NCBI GenBank assembly: GCA_016801885.1
Contig: CM028905.1
Span: 16,998,256-17,062,255, forward strand
From: Toxotes chatareus
Lineage: Eukaryota > Chordata > Actinopteri > Toxotidae
Direction of reading: 5' to 3'
DNA: 64,000 bases
Shown here: in pieces, positions 1 through 11,299 of the stretch
How the letters are laid out: each line of letters opens with the position of its first letter
How positions within the stretch are numbered: position 1 is the first letter of the stretch
The notes under the pieces: generated by a model
Databases searched by the model: none
Told to the model about the DNA's origin: nothing
Seen by the model: the letters and a program-made list of their open reading frames with translations, nothing else
Position numbers and translations under genes: made by a program

Positions 1-1059
1 TAACTGCTTCTGCCTTTGGCCACTGATATCTGTTAGCCTGAAATGAAATTGGCTAAACATCGACACTCATCGGTCATGTGACTGGCTTCTCTTTAACTCC
101 TGACAACAGACGCATGAAGTCACCATCTGCATGCTCTCTCCACACTAACATATGGCTGCTGCAGGCAGGACACTGAAAACAGGAAGGACATATACACAGA
201 CCAGAAGGACCAATTCCCTCAGTGTTGCTTCCCCCAAACAATTATTTATAATATTTTATAGAGGAAAGATAAATGGAAGAACCGAGTTCAGATGAAAGTC
301 AAAGAGTGGACGTATCAGTGAGTTTAGACGTGCTCAGTTTCTGTACGTCCATTCAAATGTCAAAGCAGGTCTAAACTCACCTATCCGTACACACAAGAGC
401 ATAATGTCACTGGGTGAAAGTTTAAGTAATATCACAGAATGTGTGCAGAAATATAACAACCTAAACAAATGAAAACAGCAAGAGACAAAAAAAGTCTGAG
501 ATGTGAAAATGCTACTTTAAGAATAATAATATTATCTGTCATTTCTGTTCTGAGAGTTTCCTGATTTTTCTCAGCTTGAAATGCCTCTGAGAAACATGAC
601 GAAATAGCATTATGTGTAGGTACTGTACTGAACGCACATTATAGATTATAGCTTTTACCTTTTCTTCTATCACCCTGTTTACTGTGAGACCATCTGTGCC
701 ATGGGATCACAGCGATGATGTGCTCTGTGGGCAGAAAGTGACAGCTGGTGTCAGGTGTTAATTTACAACGAGGGAATGTGAGGCACCCGGTGGCTTTCTG
801 CACTTATTTTAATGGTTTCCCATTTAATAAGTGAACAACTTTCTGGACCCATGGATGCCTCTCCTGTAAGACATCCTCCATCATTACATGGTGACGCTAA
901 TATTATTTTGTGGTCCCAAGCTGAGCTAAGTTTGAGCTCGGTCACAGTGTACATTACTGGATGCTCCATTCATTCATTTAGTAAATGCTTTCATAAATAC
1001 TGAGTGATGTTATAGCTAAACGGTCTGTGTGTTAGGATTAGGTAATTTCTCTACTTCAG
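1..1059. other. Gene-free stretch
   Basis: No coding, RNA or repeat signature is recognised here, apart from the inverted repeat at 308-390. Open frames are short and lack any family motif. Confidence 0.5.
308..390. repeat. Short inverted repeat (hairpin or mini-transposon ends)
   Basis: GTGAGTTTAGAC at 318-329 is perfectly complementary to GTCTAAACTCAC at 369-380. Weaker pairing extends outward on both sides to about 23 bp per arm, and the loop is 39 bp. It could be the remnant of a small inverted-repeat transposon or a transcribed hairpin. Nothing else identifies it. Confidence 0.5.
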
Positions 1060-1365
1060 TTCCCCTCCTTTGTGTCTCTGGTTTGTCCCCAGTGTGTCTT
1101 TCTACCTGTTTGTGTGTGTGTGTGTGTGTGTTTCTCCTTCCCATCTCTTCTCCTACACACCTGTGCTTCATCTCGTCATCAACCCACCTCCAAAGCTGCT
1201 GCACATAAGAACCAGTTCTACACTCCATTCTCACATCAGTTCATCTTCAGTGCTCCACCTGAACCTGCTACCTGTTCTCACAAAGCAGCCTCCTGCACTC
1301 TACAGGATTTCCACACATTAGACTCTTTTCACTACTAATGTCAAAATAAAAGACTAACTTTGCAC
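1060..1365 (+). repeat. LTR-like dispersed repeat, copy A (partial)
   Basis: This stretch matches 30262-30835 in the same order: a pyrimidine-rich start with GTTTGTCCCC, then CAACCCACCTCCAAAGCTGC, an ATAAGAAC block, CACTCCATTCTC, and finally AATAAAAGACT, which looks like a polyadenylation signal. Copy A lacks about 230 bp present in the other copy and has gained a (GT)n tract at 1110-1131. The TATA-like and poly(A)-like order suggests a solo retrotransposon LTR, but the termini were not defined. Confidence 0.6.
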
Positions 1366-1655
1366 ATACTACCGGCCTTTGGTTCTGAGAGCTACATTCT
1401 GGGTCCAGAAAGACTTTACTAAACATAACAGTCTGAGCAGTTTGGTTTGCTTTCATCCAACAGTTCTTATGTGTTCTGTGCAGCATTTAGGAATTATTAT
1501 TTTTATTAACATGAAATGTTAAATGTCTGATTCAGTTGTGCCAAACTAAATTTTGTGGTCACTACCAAAACATTACTGTCACCCTGTGTGAGGTCACGAC
1601 AGAAACATGGGATGTTTTCTCAAAAATAAACTATATTAGTCATCATCTAATAGAA

Positions 1656-2032
1656 GAAGATGTCATGACAGTGTTTGGGTCAGTGGACATGAAAGGTGTG
1701 GATCTGCTGGATCAGACTGTTGGATATGATCAGTTCCAGCATCACTCAAAGAAATGGTGGAGGAGGTGCTCCTTCTTCTTCTTTACTGTGGGATGCTACA
1801 TGCGTGGGATGCTGCAAGGTGTGCTGGAGGAAGAACATTCGCTGCCAGGTACAAGAGTGGCCATGGAGAGTGGCTGGCCAGTGACAGCAAGGACGGCTCC
1901 TCCAACAAACAGCACCCGAAGCAGTGTGCGCTGTCAAGCCCTGGCACTGGTGCTTGTGCCAGTGCTACTCCTTTAGTATGTTTTTTTTTTTTTTTTTTTA
2001 AGACCTTAGAGTATGCCTTAGGTCTTAATGGG
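1656..2032 (+). mobile_element. piggyBac-like transposon, 3' end with transposase C-terminal fragment
   Basis: The frame around 1660-1830 encodes a GVDLLDQTVGYDQ stretch followed by SKKWWRR and a hydrophobic run. This is the pattern of the C-terminal part of piggyBac/PGBD transposases (DDE_Tnp_1_7), which reads 'GGVD..DQ....Y......KKWW...F..L'. A Cys-rich zinc-binding tail typical of the family is not seen, and the frame soon runs into unrelated codons. Downstream, after a poly(T), the sequence ends in CTTAATGGG followed by TTAA at 2033-2036. Read from outside, that is TTAA then CCCATTAAG, the expected form of a piggyBac terminus at its TTAA target. No left end was found, so the copy is truncated and inactive. 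Confidence 0.68.
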
Positions 2033-3470
2033 TTAAGAAAGTCATGTTCAAGGACAAACATCAAATCTAACTAAAGAACATCAGACCTTATAAAACATGA
2101 GACTAATAAAGCACTTCCCACCCTTCGGACTGCTGCTTGTATGTAGAAGAACAGAAAGAATACTGCCTGGGGATTGTTGTGCTTATCTATTGTGCTTCCT
2201 GTTTTATTTTGAAATACTTGTCAGTTCAGTTCCTGAAATTAGAGATTGTGAGTTTCCTGCCCCCCTTTACCATCCACACCTGTCTCCAATTATTCACACA
2301 CACACACACATTTATTTGTATATTTGTTTCCTTTTTTAAACCCAGTGGTGCTTGGGTTCGATGTCAGCCCTGTAACTTGTTGTCTGCCGGTCAGGTTGAC
2401 ATGTTGCACGATCCATTTGCTCGGTGCTCATTCTGAAACTTGACACCATGAATGTAGCCGACACATGCATGTCTCCAGGCTCTGATCTACTCTGTAGTAC
2501 AACTTAGTGGTATAATAAGTGTTTTGCATATTAATTAAAATCCTTTCATGGTCACAGTTGAGTACTTTTCTCTGCTGCTGTCTTTGTACAACATAAATAC
2601 GTATTCATTCATTTATGACTTTTTCCTGAAAATACAGTAACTTTATAATTTAATAACGTGATCAGAAGATAGAGTTCTGTCGTGTGGCGTACAGATGCGT
2701 GGGTCTGTGTTGAAATCTTTCTGAGATATAACAGCTCACATCACACTGTCGACATTGACAGCGTTTGAACATCAGGCTGTGGAGTTTGCTGGTGGTGGAG
2801 ACTGGATATTTATTTATTACGCATGTAAATTCGACAAATTTGGAAAAGCAAGGACACAATTTTTATTTTTTTTTAAATAAGAAGCCAAACTGCAGTCGCT
2901 CCATCACTCCTTATAATAACGCTGGAAGAAGTATTACATTTAAATTTGCTAAGATGAAACACAAAGCATTTTGCTTAGAAGCTTAGAAGTTGATCAACAT
3001 GACTAACAATCAAACCAGCAAAACCTATAGTTTTAAATCTGAGGGACAAAGACTGAAATATTGATGTATGTGCATGTTTCTGTTGTCTAATGCAAAGTTC
3101 ATTTATGGCTGAAAAATGACATTAAAGACTCAGGACACATTTCTCAGAACAAGGCAACAACAAAATGTTACAAACTTTCACTGCAATCAACAGTAGTTAA
3201 GAAGGTGGACTCAGGAAGTCTCTGTCCTTTCAACACTCACAGTGACTACAGCTGGAGGTAAAGCGATGATTGGCCAACTTAGCCACTGCAACCTGACAGG
3301 TATTAAGACAGGGACCTGAACCTGTCCTCACGCTGGGACTGACAACTCTGACTGAAAACAACAAACACACTCAGCCATTTCTCTGATTTGCATCAACTTC
3401 TGCAGAGCAAGAGCCAGTTTATCTTAGAATAATATATGTATAGCAAACTCCAGGACTGCATTTCATTTGC

Positions 3471-3474
3471 TATA

Positions 3475-3506
<32 letters not shown>
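3471..3506. repeat. (TA)n microsatellite followed by poly(T)
   Basis: Ten TA units run directly into an uninterrupted T tract of about 15 bases. This may be an insertion poly(A) tail on the minus strand or a simple slippage tract. Confidence 0.9.
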
Positions 3507-3663
3507 CTTTTTTAGCCAGTGGAACAGAGGCTAGCCCAGATGTGACATCAAACAGCGGCTCTCCACAGACACAAAATGGCAGTTACATAACAATACTTGT
3601 ACAGGTGTTCATGCACTCAACCATGCATGTGTATAAATGTCTAAGCTGCTTCCGAGAGCACTC

Positions 3664-3688
3664 GTGTGTGTGTGTGTGTGTGTGTGTG
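3664..3688. repeat. (GT)n microsatellite
   Basis: About twelve uninterrupted GT units. Confidence 0.9.
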
Positions 3689-4159
3689 CAGACCAATGTC
3701 ATAACATGTCAAGCTAAAACGCTCTGTATCCAGCTGTGCCCAAGAGATGTTGATCCTAAAACACTCTGAAAAGCTTTTCTCACCATGCTGTTTCTACCAC
3801 TCAGTCCAGGAGAGGGGATATGTCCTGAACTGTGTTGTGTGTATGTGTTACAGGCCTCGAGTCTGTTTTGTAGCTGTGCTTGGTCTGCAGGCTGTTCTCT
3901 GTCTGTTTTAAAGAGAATTTATCTCCTTTTTTTCCATTCATACAAACTTTGTCCCTTGTCCACATTATTTTCCTTATAACCAAAGGATTAATGTGGACTA
4001 TGAGTCTGTTTACCAGCTTAAAATATATCTAACAGCTTTAACACTGCAATTAAATCTATTTATTTTACTGTTACCAAATATAAACAACAATACATAGGTC
4101 TACATTAGACAAACACCTTTGTCCCTTTAACACTACATCACTACAACCCATTTAGAGTG

Positions 4160-4380
4160 AAAGGTAAATGTATTGCATTTATACAGAGCTTTTTCTGGTC
4201 TTATCAACAACTCAAAGCACTTTAAACGACAAGTCACATTCACCCATTCACACACATTCATCCTTTTACTAAACACACACACACATTCACACACCAGTAG
4301 GCACACTGGGGACAAATTGGGATTCAGTATCTTGCCCAAAGACAGTTTGACAAGCAGCCTTCTGATTAGTGGACGACCAT
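4160..4380. repeat. Teleost dispersed repeat fragment
   Basis: The order 'TGCATTTATACAGAGCTTTT', 'ACTCAAAGCACTTTA', 'TCACATTCACCCATTCACAC', 'GGGATTCAGTATCTTGCCCAA' and 'CCTTCTGATTAGTGGACGACC' is what I remember of a very abundant interspersed repeat in spiny-rayed fish. Its transposon class is not certain to me. The copy is diverged and includes a short (CA)n expansion. Confidence 0.6.
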
Positions 4381-4384
4381 AGTA

Positions 4385-4475
4385 CAGTGGTTCTCAAACT
4401 TTTTCTGACATATCCCCCCTTCAGAAGCTAAAGGAAAAATTCTGTGGTGTAGATTTCTCAAACTTTTTGTTGTAT
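4385..4475 (+). mobile_element. hAT-like transposon terminus (one end only)
   Basis: CAGTGGTTCTCAAACTTTTT at 4385-4404 is the classic terminal inverted repeat of hAT-Charlie type elements, followed by the usual C-rich stretch. The matching opposite end was not found downstream, so only a fragment is supported. The right limit is arbitrary. Confidence 0.55.
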
Positions 4476-4804
4476 CAGGAGAGCGTTACAGCATGTTCTG
4501 TGTGTGTGTACATGGATTGATGTGTTGGAGCGTGTGTATGTGCTGATCTGGAGTCAGTTTGTGACAGATTTGGGTTCATTTGCGTGCAAAATAGGTCTAC
4601 CTCTGTTCACTCCTAAGCAGCACTTCAAAAGTAGCCTCATTCTACAGGAAACTGTGGACTTGGCAACCGTGCCTCACGAAGCCCTGCTCCAGCTAACCCT
4701 CACATAGGTAGATACTCCCTTGTGGTGGGGCTGAGCAATTTAAATAAAAAAAAAATGCTTCTCTTTTAACAGTATAATATAATCTGGTCTTTTTCCGCTG
4801 ATAA

Positions 4805-4853
4805 ATTTATTTTTATTTTTATTTTTTATTTTATTTTATTTTATTTTTTTTTA
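4805..4853. repeat. (TTTTA)n simple repeat
   Basis: Imperfect pentanucleotide units on the plus strand. The same kind of tract recurs near 18646-18687 and 45138-45165, and as its complement near 33045-33070. Confidence 0.85.
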
Positions 4854-5821
4854 GGAAGACAAAAGGTCCTTTGTTTCAGCCAGCTGGAGGGAGCGTGTCT
4901 GTGTGTTTGACTGATAGCAGCTGCTAGGGTTGGGGGGCGCTGTGTACATCTCATGGAATGACAGTGTGTTGTTATTGGTGTTAAAGAGGAAGTGAGGAGG
5001 AGCACACCAGCATCTAACCTGACCGTCGTGACGTCTGCAGGCGTGTTTATGTGCCGTTTAATCTGCTGCAGCTGAGTAGCCTGCAAACTGATGTTAACCG
5101 TGCACTTTCCCCCCGTTAATGTTTGTGTGGAGGCTCGTTCAACAAGTTAAGGCGCAGGACAAGACGTGTTCATGTTTGTAATTTAGAGAAGAAGGAGACT
5201 ATAGCAGGGTTTGATGTTCAGAGTCAGTGGCTCTTGTGTAGCAGCTGTTGTCTGTCTCAGTGTGACCATCTGCTCTGCCAACGATACAACGCTGATGTTA
5301 CTGCTTTCTGCAGGATTTGATTGGCTGCATCAAGATAAGCTCTCTATCTACGTAGATGGCTACTCAAATAATATTCTATCAAATTAAATGCAAAACTTAA
5401 TGGCACCATCATGACACCAAAAAATATAAAATTATGATTAAATTTCTCCTTTTTGGTTACTGATTTTTTTTTTCCTTAAAGGAGGACAAATGATTTACTT
5501 CAGTTTGACATAAAACGGGTAGACGCATTGTTAATATAAACCATCTCTAGGTGTCTAAAGATGTAAAATGTGTGAGTCATTAAACAAACCCATGGGGGGA
5601 AATCTGTTGATCAGGAAGATATTTTTTTCTTTACATGTGAAATTTATTGGATCTTCTCGTTTACAAGATCTACTTTCTCTGTGGTAATTCTCCTAACAGA
5701 GGGGGAGGTGGAGTCTTCCTCAGCCTTGACATTTGATGAGTACATGAGCAGCTGAGAGCTGTCTCATTACTGTCTAAATCATTTCAAATAGATAAACACC
5801 CACATGAGGTAATAATGAGCG

Positions 5822-5865
5822 CTTTCAGCGGTCTCTGAAGACAAAACTAAAGTCTTCGCTGAAAG
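5822..5865. repeat. Bulged hairpin
   Basis: CTTTCAGCG (5822-5830) pairs with CGCTGAAAG (5857-5865), and GAAGAC (5837-5842) pairs with GTCTTC (5852-5857), leaving a small asymmetric bulge. No family is recognised. Confidence 0.45.
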
Positions 5866-6109
5866 AGAAGTCTGTGAGCGGCCAATGTTTCAACACTCGA
5901 GCTTCATTCAACGCTCAAGATGAAAATGAGCTTTTGTTTAAGTTTAAATGGGATGAAAATGAGATGATCCATAAATGAGAAATGGTTTGAAAAGTTTTTT
6001 TGTTTTTTTTTTATGAAATTCTCTGCTGAATTAAAACATTATTAAAACTTTTCTTAAAACAAAACAGTGGCTGTCTGTACGGCATGAGTTTATTTTAATT
6101 TCTGAATAC

Positions 6110-6165
6110 ACTACAGCTGCAGTGATTAGTCAATTAATCAATTAGTCAATCAACAGAAACTTAAT
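6110..6165. repeat. AATTAGTCAATTAATC-type teleost repeat end
   Basis: The stretch 'GTGATTAGTCAATTAATCA' followed by 'ATTAGTCAATCAACAGAAA' closely resembles the conserved end of a short dispersed repeat common in fish, where it reads ATTAGTCGATTAATCGATTAG. CpG decay of that sequence would give what is seen here. Confidence 0.55.
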
Positions 6166-6509
6166 CAAACACAAATGCTGGGTCCATGTGAACAAATGTG
6201 ACAATTTATTGAATCTGATGGTGTCGCCTTGGAGTCTGAGAGGTCTCTGACTCATTGTTTTCTGATGTTCGCTTTGTAAGCCTTGTTCATCCAACTCCAC
6301 ATAGCTCAGTGGTTCTTGAGACATGTAAAATCTGGCTGCATCAATCTGCTTTTCTTTTTCAGTCCCCTCCCCTGGACTCTCTGGACGATTTATTCAACGT
6401 TAAATCTCCCGTCTGACACCTGGTCATTCCAGCTTCTTCACTGCTTACAAGACCTCATATCTGTTACTCCTACTGTGGTTCTCTGAGGAACCTCTTAATT
6501 CCCTAACAC

Positions 6510-6600
6510 CATGGTTCTTAACCTGGGGGTCACAGAAGGTCACAAGGGGGTAGCAGTGTGCTAAACTAAGTTAATATAAAATGAAACAATGCAGAGAAAT
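6510..6600 (+). mobile_element. hAT-like terminus fragment
   Basis: GGTTCTTAACCTGGGGGTC at about 6515 followed by a G-rich stretch resembles the terminal repeat of another hAT family. No opposite end was found. Confidence 0.45.
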
Positions 6601-6691
6601 CTACTGACCACTGTCACTTTGTTCTAGCGTTTTGTCCTTCTCTTTCGCTCCTCTCTCCTCTTTGTCAGTCACTGTTCACACAAGGGCAAAG

Positions 6692-6726
6692 CTGAGCTGC
6701 TCACACACACACACACACACACACAG
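6692..6726. repeat. (CA)n microsatellite
   Basis: An uninterrupted CA tract of about 13 units. Confidence 0.9.
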
Positions 6727-8639
6727 AACACACTCGACTTGACAACAATGCCCATTAACCATATGTGCGACAAAATCTGCCAGTAATGGAGACAATGCGA
6801 GTCATTTATCAAATGACGGATGAGCAGACAGAACATAAACTTACAGAAATGAGGCGTCTTCACACAAAATTTTCAAATTTTCATCCTCAAAAAGGAGTCG
6901 CTGTCTTACAAAGGTGAAGACCGACAGCTCTAACAATGCGCAATGTGCTTAAAATAAATGTAAATGAACAGATATCCATCAGGTTGGTCTGACGTGCCCC
7001 ACTAAGTGCCCTCCCTCCTGTCTGTATACCTGCTCATCTCCTATGTGTTTCCTTAATGTAAGATGACATATCACTATACCTACAATAAGCCTCTGACAAC
7101 ACTACAGTCAGGAGTGATTAATCAGTGATGTATATAATTCACGTCGAGCTGAAGATGTATGAAGTAGCCTGTGTATAATTTTGCGTCCACTGCTGAAGAG
7201 GCTTTAACAATGAAGTGTTACACAGAATGTGCACAGCATGTAGAACACAGAACAATGGTATTTTGTGAAAACACTAGTTGTTAATAGCGTAGTTTTCTGA
7301 TTTAATAATTGCCTCTCAAACTGTAAAATAACTTATTTCAAACACTGTAGTATTTATGTCATTTGACTTTTACAGACTTAACAGTCTCAAGATGAAAGTG
7401 CAAACTTAATCTTAAACTTACCTCACAAATAAGCAAAAGCCTGTGATTTTGTGACAGTTGACAAACTCCATATTAATCAAATGTCTCTCTGCAACAGACG
7501 CTCTGCACTGGAATATAATGGTTCATTTGCAAGGAAAATTTCCTTGTGTGTCCTCAGTTGTTAAATGTTCTTTCCCATTGAAGAATAGTCCATCATCACA
7601 TCTCAAACCGTCCAAAAACTAATTTTCTGGTAGATTGGTTACAAGAGTTTTCAGTGCTTTGATCATTACACATTGATGTTTAGCAGTTTGTTTGTTTTTG
7701 ACACTGTTCAGAAGTTTAGAATCAAACAGAAATGTTCAAGTTTCTAAAAGAAACTGATCCTTACATTTTTTTATTTAGTGTTTTTACTAAGGTATTATCA
7801 CATTTCGTTTGCAGTCAGTCAGTTAGATGTTACTGTACCTCAAAAGCTAAACTTCAAAAGATATAATGATTCTTCATTTAATCAAGGACTTCTCTGACAG
7901 ACACAGCTGCTGGGAGATTATTTCCAGTCTGTTAGACGTGCTGAAGTGTCACAGGGCCCTGTCAGGCACAAGTGTGACTCAGTTGTTTTAATTAGATGTA
8001 CTAAACGTCTGACTCAGTGTATTGTGTGAGCCTTGTAGCCTTTTCATCTCCGACTCTGAACAGATTGAGTCTTCGTTGTCATTCGTAGAGAAGAAGCTGT
8101 CTCATTTCCTTGTGCTAATGAAAGTAGAATGATAGTATCAACAGTATGTTGGAGTACTGGGAATTTATTTAAATTATTTAGAGTTCGGAAATGCTTTAAA
8201 AGATTTATAACCTGCCAGGATAAAATGTGTCTGCAGACGTATGGAGTAAGTGACATAAATACGGATTATCTTGCTCAGGCTACTCAGTAGCATAATCCAC
8301 AGCAGCATAAGCAGTCAACTGGGAGAGGAGAAAGGATATAGGTGAAACACCATGTTTTAAGGAACGGGACATTCAAAAATGTGGTGTTATAAACTTCATT
8401 TCATCATCCAGTCCTTGAGTCTGTGTTTGGGTCCTCCAAGGCTGTCTGTCTGTCTTTTGGATTGTGTTGGGATGCTTGTGGACAGTTTTGGACTTTTGAT
8501 GAACCTGTTCTGGACTGCGTTTGACATCTGGGACTCTTTGTGGGCCTTTTTTGTTTGATCAGCCATGAATGAGTTTTGAGTTCTGTTCTGTTCTGTTGAG
8601 TTTCATTGCTAAAACTCATTGTTGACTCTTGTGTGTTTT

Positions 8640-8965
8640 TGAGGACTCTTGTTTAGTTTCTTAAGTTTTGTTAGTAGTTTCCTGTTTTGTTTTGAAATCA
8701 TGTCACTGGTTTTGGTCGCTTGAGTTTTAGTGTTTCATTTCCTGTTTTATTTTGTAATCATGTTTCCCACCTTGCTGGTTCACAGCACTGGGGCATTGGC
8801 GTAACTGCTTACGGCCCAGCTCATGACGACCAGTGAGTCCTGCGTCACCTAGATTCCCACAGTGTCTCACACAAAATGAACAGTTTGCTTCGTGCTACAC
8901 TCCTTCTGACTTCGCTATAAGACTCTTCTCACTTTCTGCTTATTTTCTGTCTGACCAGACCAGTA
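8640..8965 (+). repeat. LTR-like repeat fragment
   Basis: CCTGTTTTATTTTGTAATCAT at 8741-8761 matches 38849-38869 with one difference. An imperfect internal duplicate of the same block lies at 8681-8701. This places the fragment in the same loose family as the LTR-like units at 20.9-21.4 and 38.8-39.2 kb. The ends are not defined. Confidence 0.4.
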
Positions 8966-10303
8966 CAATCACTATACATACAATCTAAGAGTCTGACTGT
9001 GTGTTTGGACAGAACAAAGTAAATTTCAAAGACATCATTATTGGATAAAAAAGACTTGTCTGGCATGAATTTGCTTGAGGATTCACAAATAGATGCAAAG
9101 ACATGTCCACGGGAGTTGAAAATATTTTACCTTGAAAAATCCATTCTTGTTCTGAAGCTTTATGAACCTGATTCACAAAAATATAGAGCAGAGGAAAAAG
9201 GAGTGATGATACTGAATAGAAATAACAGAATGAAATAACAGAATGAAGTGGAGATTGTGGTTGAGCCAGAGGATGAGCTGAACACAAACACAGACCAGAA
9301 ATACCCCCATAGTGTGTCGTTGCTAGCTAGGTTACACAACTAATGTCTGTACAAACGGTACATTGGCTGTTTGGGGGCAAATCGATGCAAAAAAAAAAAA
9401 AAAAAAAAAGGCGTGTGGCAAAAATTCACTTCAATTCTCTGTCTGAACACACTGCAGCTCGACAGCCTTCGTCTGAATTTCTGCAGAGCAACAGACCAGT
9501 AGGTCAGAACTGTTGACCGGCCTGCAGAGGTTGATTGCCAAGCAAGTATCATCCTGAAATAAATAGGCCATGAAAAAAAAAAAAAAGAAAGAAAAAAAAT
9601 TGTGAATTAAATTAAAAAGTTTGGAAAATAGAGTTAATTACTATGACACATAGAATAGAGATTATATTGAGTTTTAAATAATGGGTTTTATTATTCTTTT
9701 TTCATTTTAAATGTATTTATTTCATTGCCTACTTAATGTTATATTTCTATTTGATATTTATTCATTTAATTTCCTAATATATTTCATCATTTACTATTAC
9801 GATTACTTATTTTAAAGTTGCTTTTTTCATCATTATTATTATTCATACTACTGATTGTAAATTTGTCTGTTTTATTAATACAATTCTGATCCATCTAGTC
9901 TCTTGATTACTAGATAGGCAGATAGTGTCTTCAAAGCAAAGCCAAATGTGGACCAGCTGTGTTTGACAGCATGGTGCTTTAAAAAGTGTCAATTCAAATG
10001 TTCACATTTGTTTTGGTATTTAAGGATTTTCCTCTACCTGCTGTGTGTTGTAGAAAAGAGGAAAATTCTGCACTTTGTTTAGCTGTGCAGATAGTCATTA
10101 TTTATTGGTGGAGGTTCCACTCTTTCCATTCATGAGGAAAGAAATCTGCTGGAGCAGTCGGCAGCATCAGTGCTCGCTCACTGATACTTCAACAGAAGAG
10201 AGGGAGAGTGTTAGACATTCTGTGTCCCCAGCTGGCCCAGCTGTGGGTTCTATCTAATGACCTTTGCATTCAGAGAAAGACAGGAGGTGAAGTACTGCAT
10301 GTG

Positions 10304-10355
<52 letters not shown>

Positions 10356-11299
10356 TCAGACAGAGAGCGATTATAATTGGATGAATTACTGGGCCAAATG
10401 TATGTGGCAGAGGGAGTCATTTTTTTTCTCTTTTCCCAGAGAAAGGAATGAAGGGGAGAGAGGAAAGAGAGAGACAGCAAGCGGAATAAAAGTTCAAGAA
10501 TTGAGGTCAAAGTCTGGGCTCTGAGAAAGTATACTTCTTATTAATTATGAAAAAGAAACAGATGGAAAGAATGCCAGTGTCATAGGGCCGATGAAACACT
10601 GTCACCTACTAATTTACATTTACAGTACACACATAGTACACGATTTCATCTTTAACTTTTTGTAGTTTTTGTTTGTTCTCATCAAGTTATGCCTAGTTTG
10701 CTTTTCCCCAGTCCACCAAGCTTTTTATTAAATTTAGCTGCTTTATAACAAACACATTAAGTCCACAGCTCATTTCAAGCCAATCCAAACGGTACAAATG
10801 GGCAATACTGCTAAAATTAATATTGAAACTTGCCTTTGAGAAATGGTTTTACAGATGCATGTTTGTAACCAGGATGATCTTTAATGTCCAGCCTTTGATA
10901 CTGTTTTTAACCATCCACAAAATGTTTCTGCCATTTAACATTATTTAGCATTATAAATATATTTATTTGAACAGAATAAAATGAAGTGTTGTCTTTTTTC
11001 ACACCTAGTGGACAGATGCGTAGGAAAACATCATGTACAATGAAGTACTGAACTCCTACACAATGCCAGCATCCAGTTCACTGAAAATGCAACACTTCAG
11101 TAAGAGACTGAATTAATTCACAATGTAAACCCACATATTTATACTAGTAACACAGGCTCTAGTATAAAGAGAGAACTGCATCATCAAAAATAAAGTATTT
11201 TCTTATTTTAGAAAATGCCTTCAATGAGACAAACAATAAATCTCAAGATCCATATTTTGAACACTAGTCGTATGTAAGTTGGAGAGACTTATAACATTA
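8966..11299. other. Gene-free, AT-rich stretch
   Basis: It holds poly(A) tracts near 9390-9409 and 9572-9599, a very AT-rich block at 9600-9900 and a long (GC)n(AC)n microsatellite at 10303-10353. No gene is supported. Confidence 0.5.
10303..10353. repeat. (GC)n(AC)n compound microsatellite
   Basis: About four GC units followed by about twenty-one AC units. This is the longest CA tract in the window. Alternating purine-pyrimidine DNA of this kind can adopt Z-form. Confidence 0.9.

Larger units (their letters stand above)
2037..4159. other. Gene-free stretch with simple repeats
   Basis: I see only microsatellites here: a short (CA)n near 2293-2309, (TA)n followed by poly(T) at 3471-3506, and (GT)n at 3664-3688. 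No exon, RNA gene or transposon terminus could be supported. Confidence 0.5.
4406..6109. other. Gene-free stretch
   Basis: Apart from a (TTTTA)n tract at 4805-4853 and a small hairpin at 5822-5865, nothing recognisable is present. The block 4860-5160 is richer in CpG than its surroundings but has no exon or promoter motif that I could defend. Confidence 0.45.
6166..8639. other. Gene-free stretch
   Basis: It contains the hAT-like fragment near 6.5 kb and a (CA)n tract at 6692-6726. The remaining sequence is AT-rich and unrecognised. A T/G-rich block at 8400-8640 has no long-range match that I can see. Confidence 0.45.

Noticed and set aside
1783..2064. Minus-strand frame over the piggyBac fragment
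   Set aside because: A shadow of the plus-strand transposase fragment and poly(T) tract.
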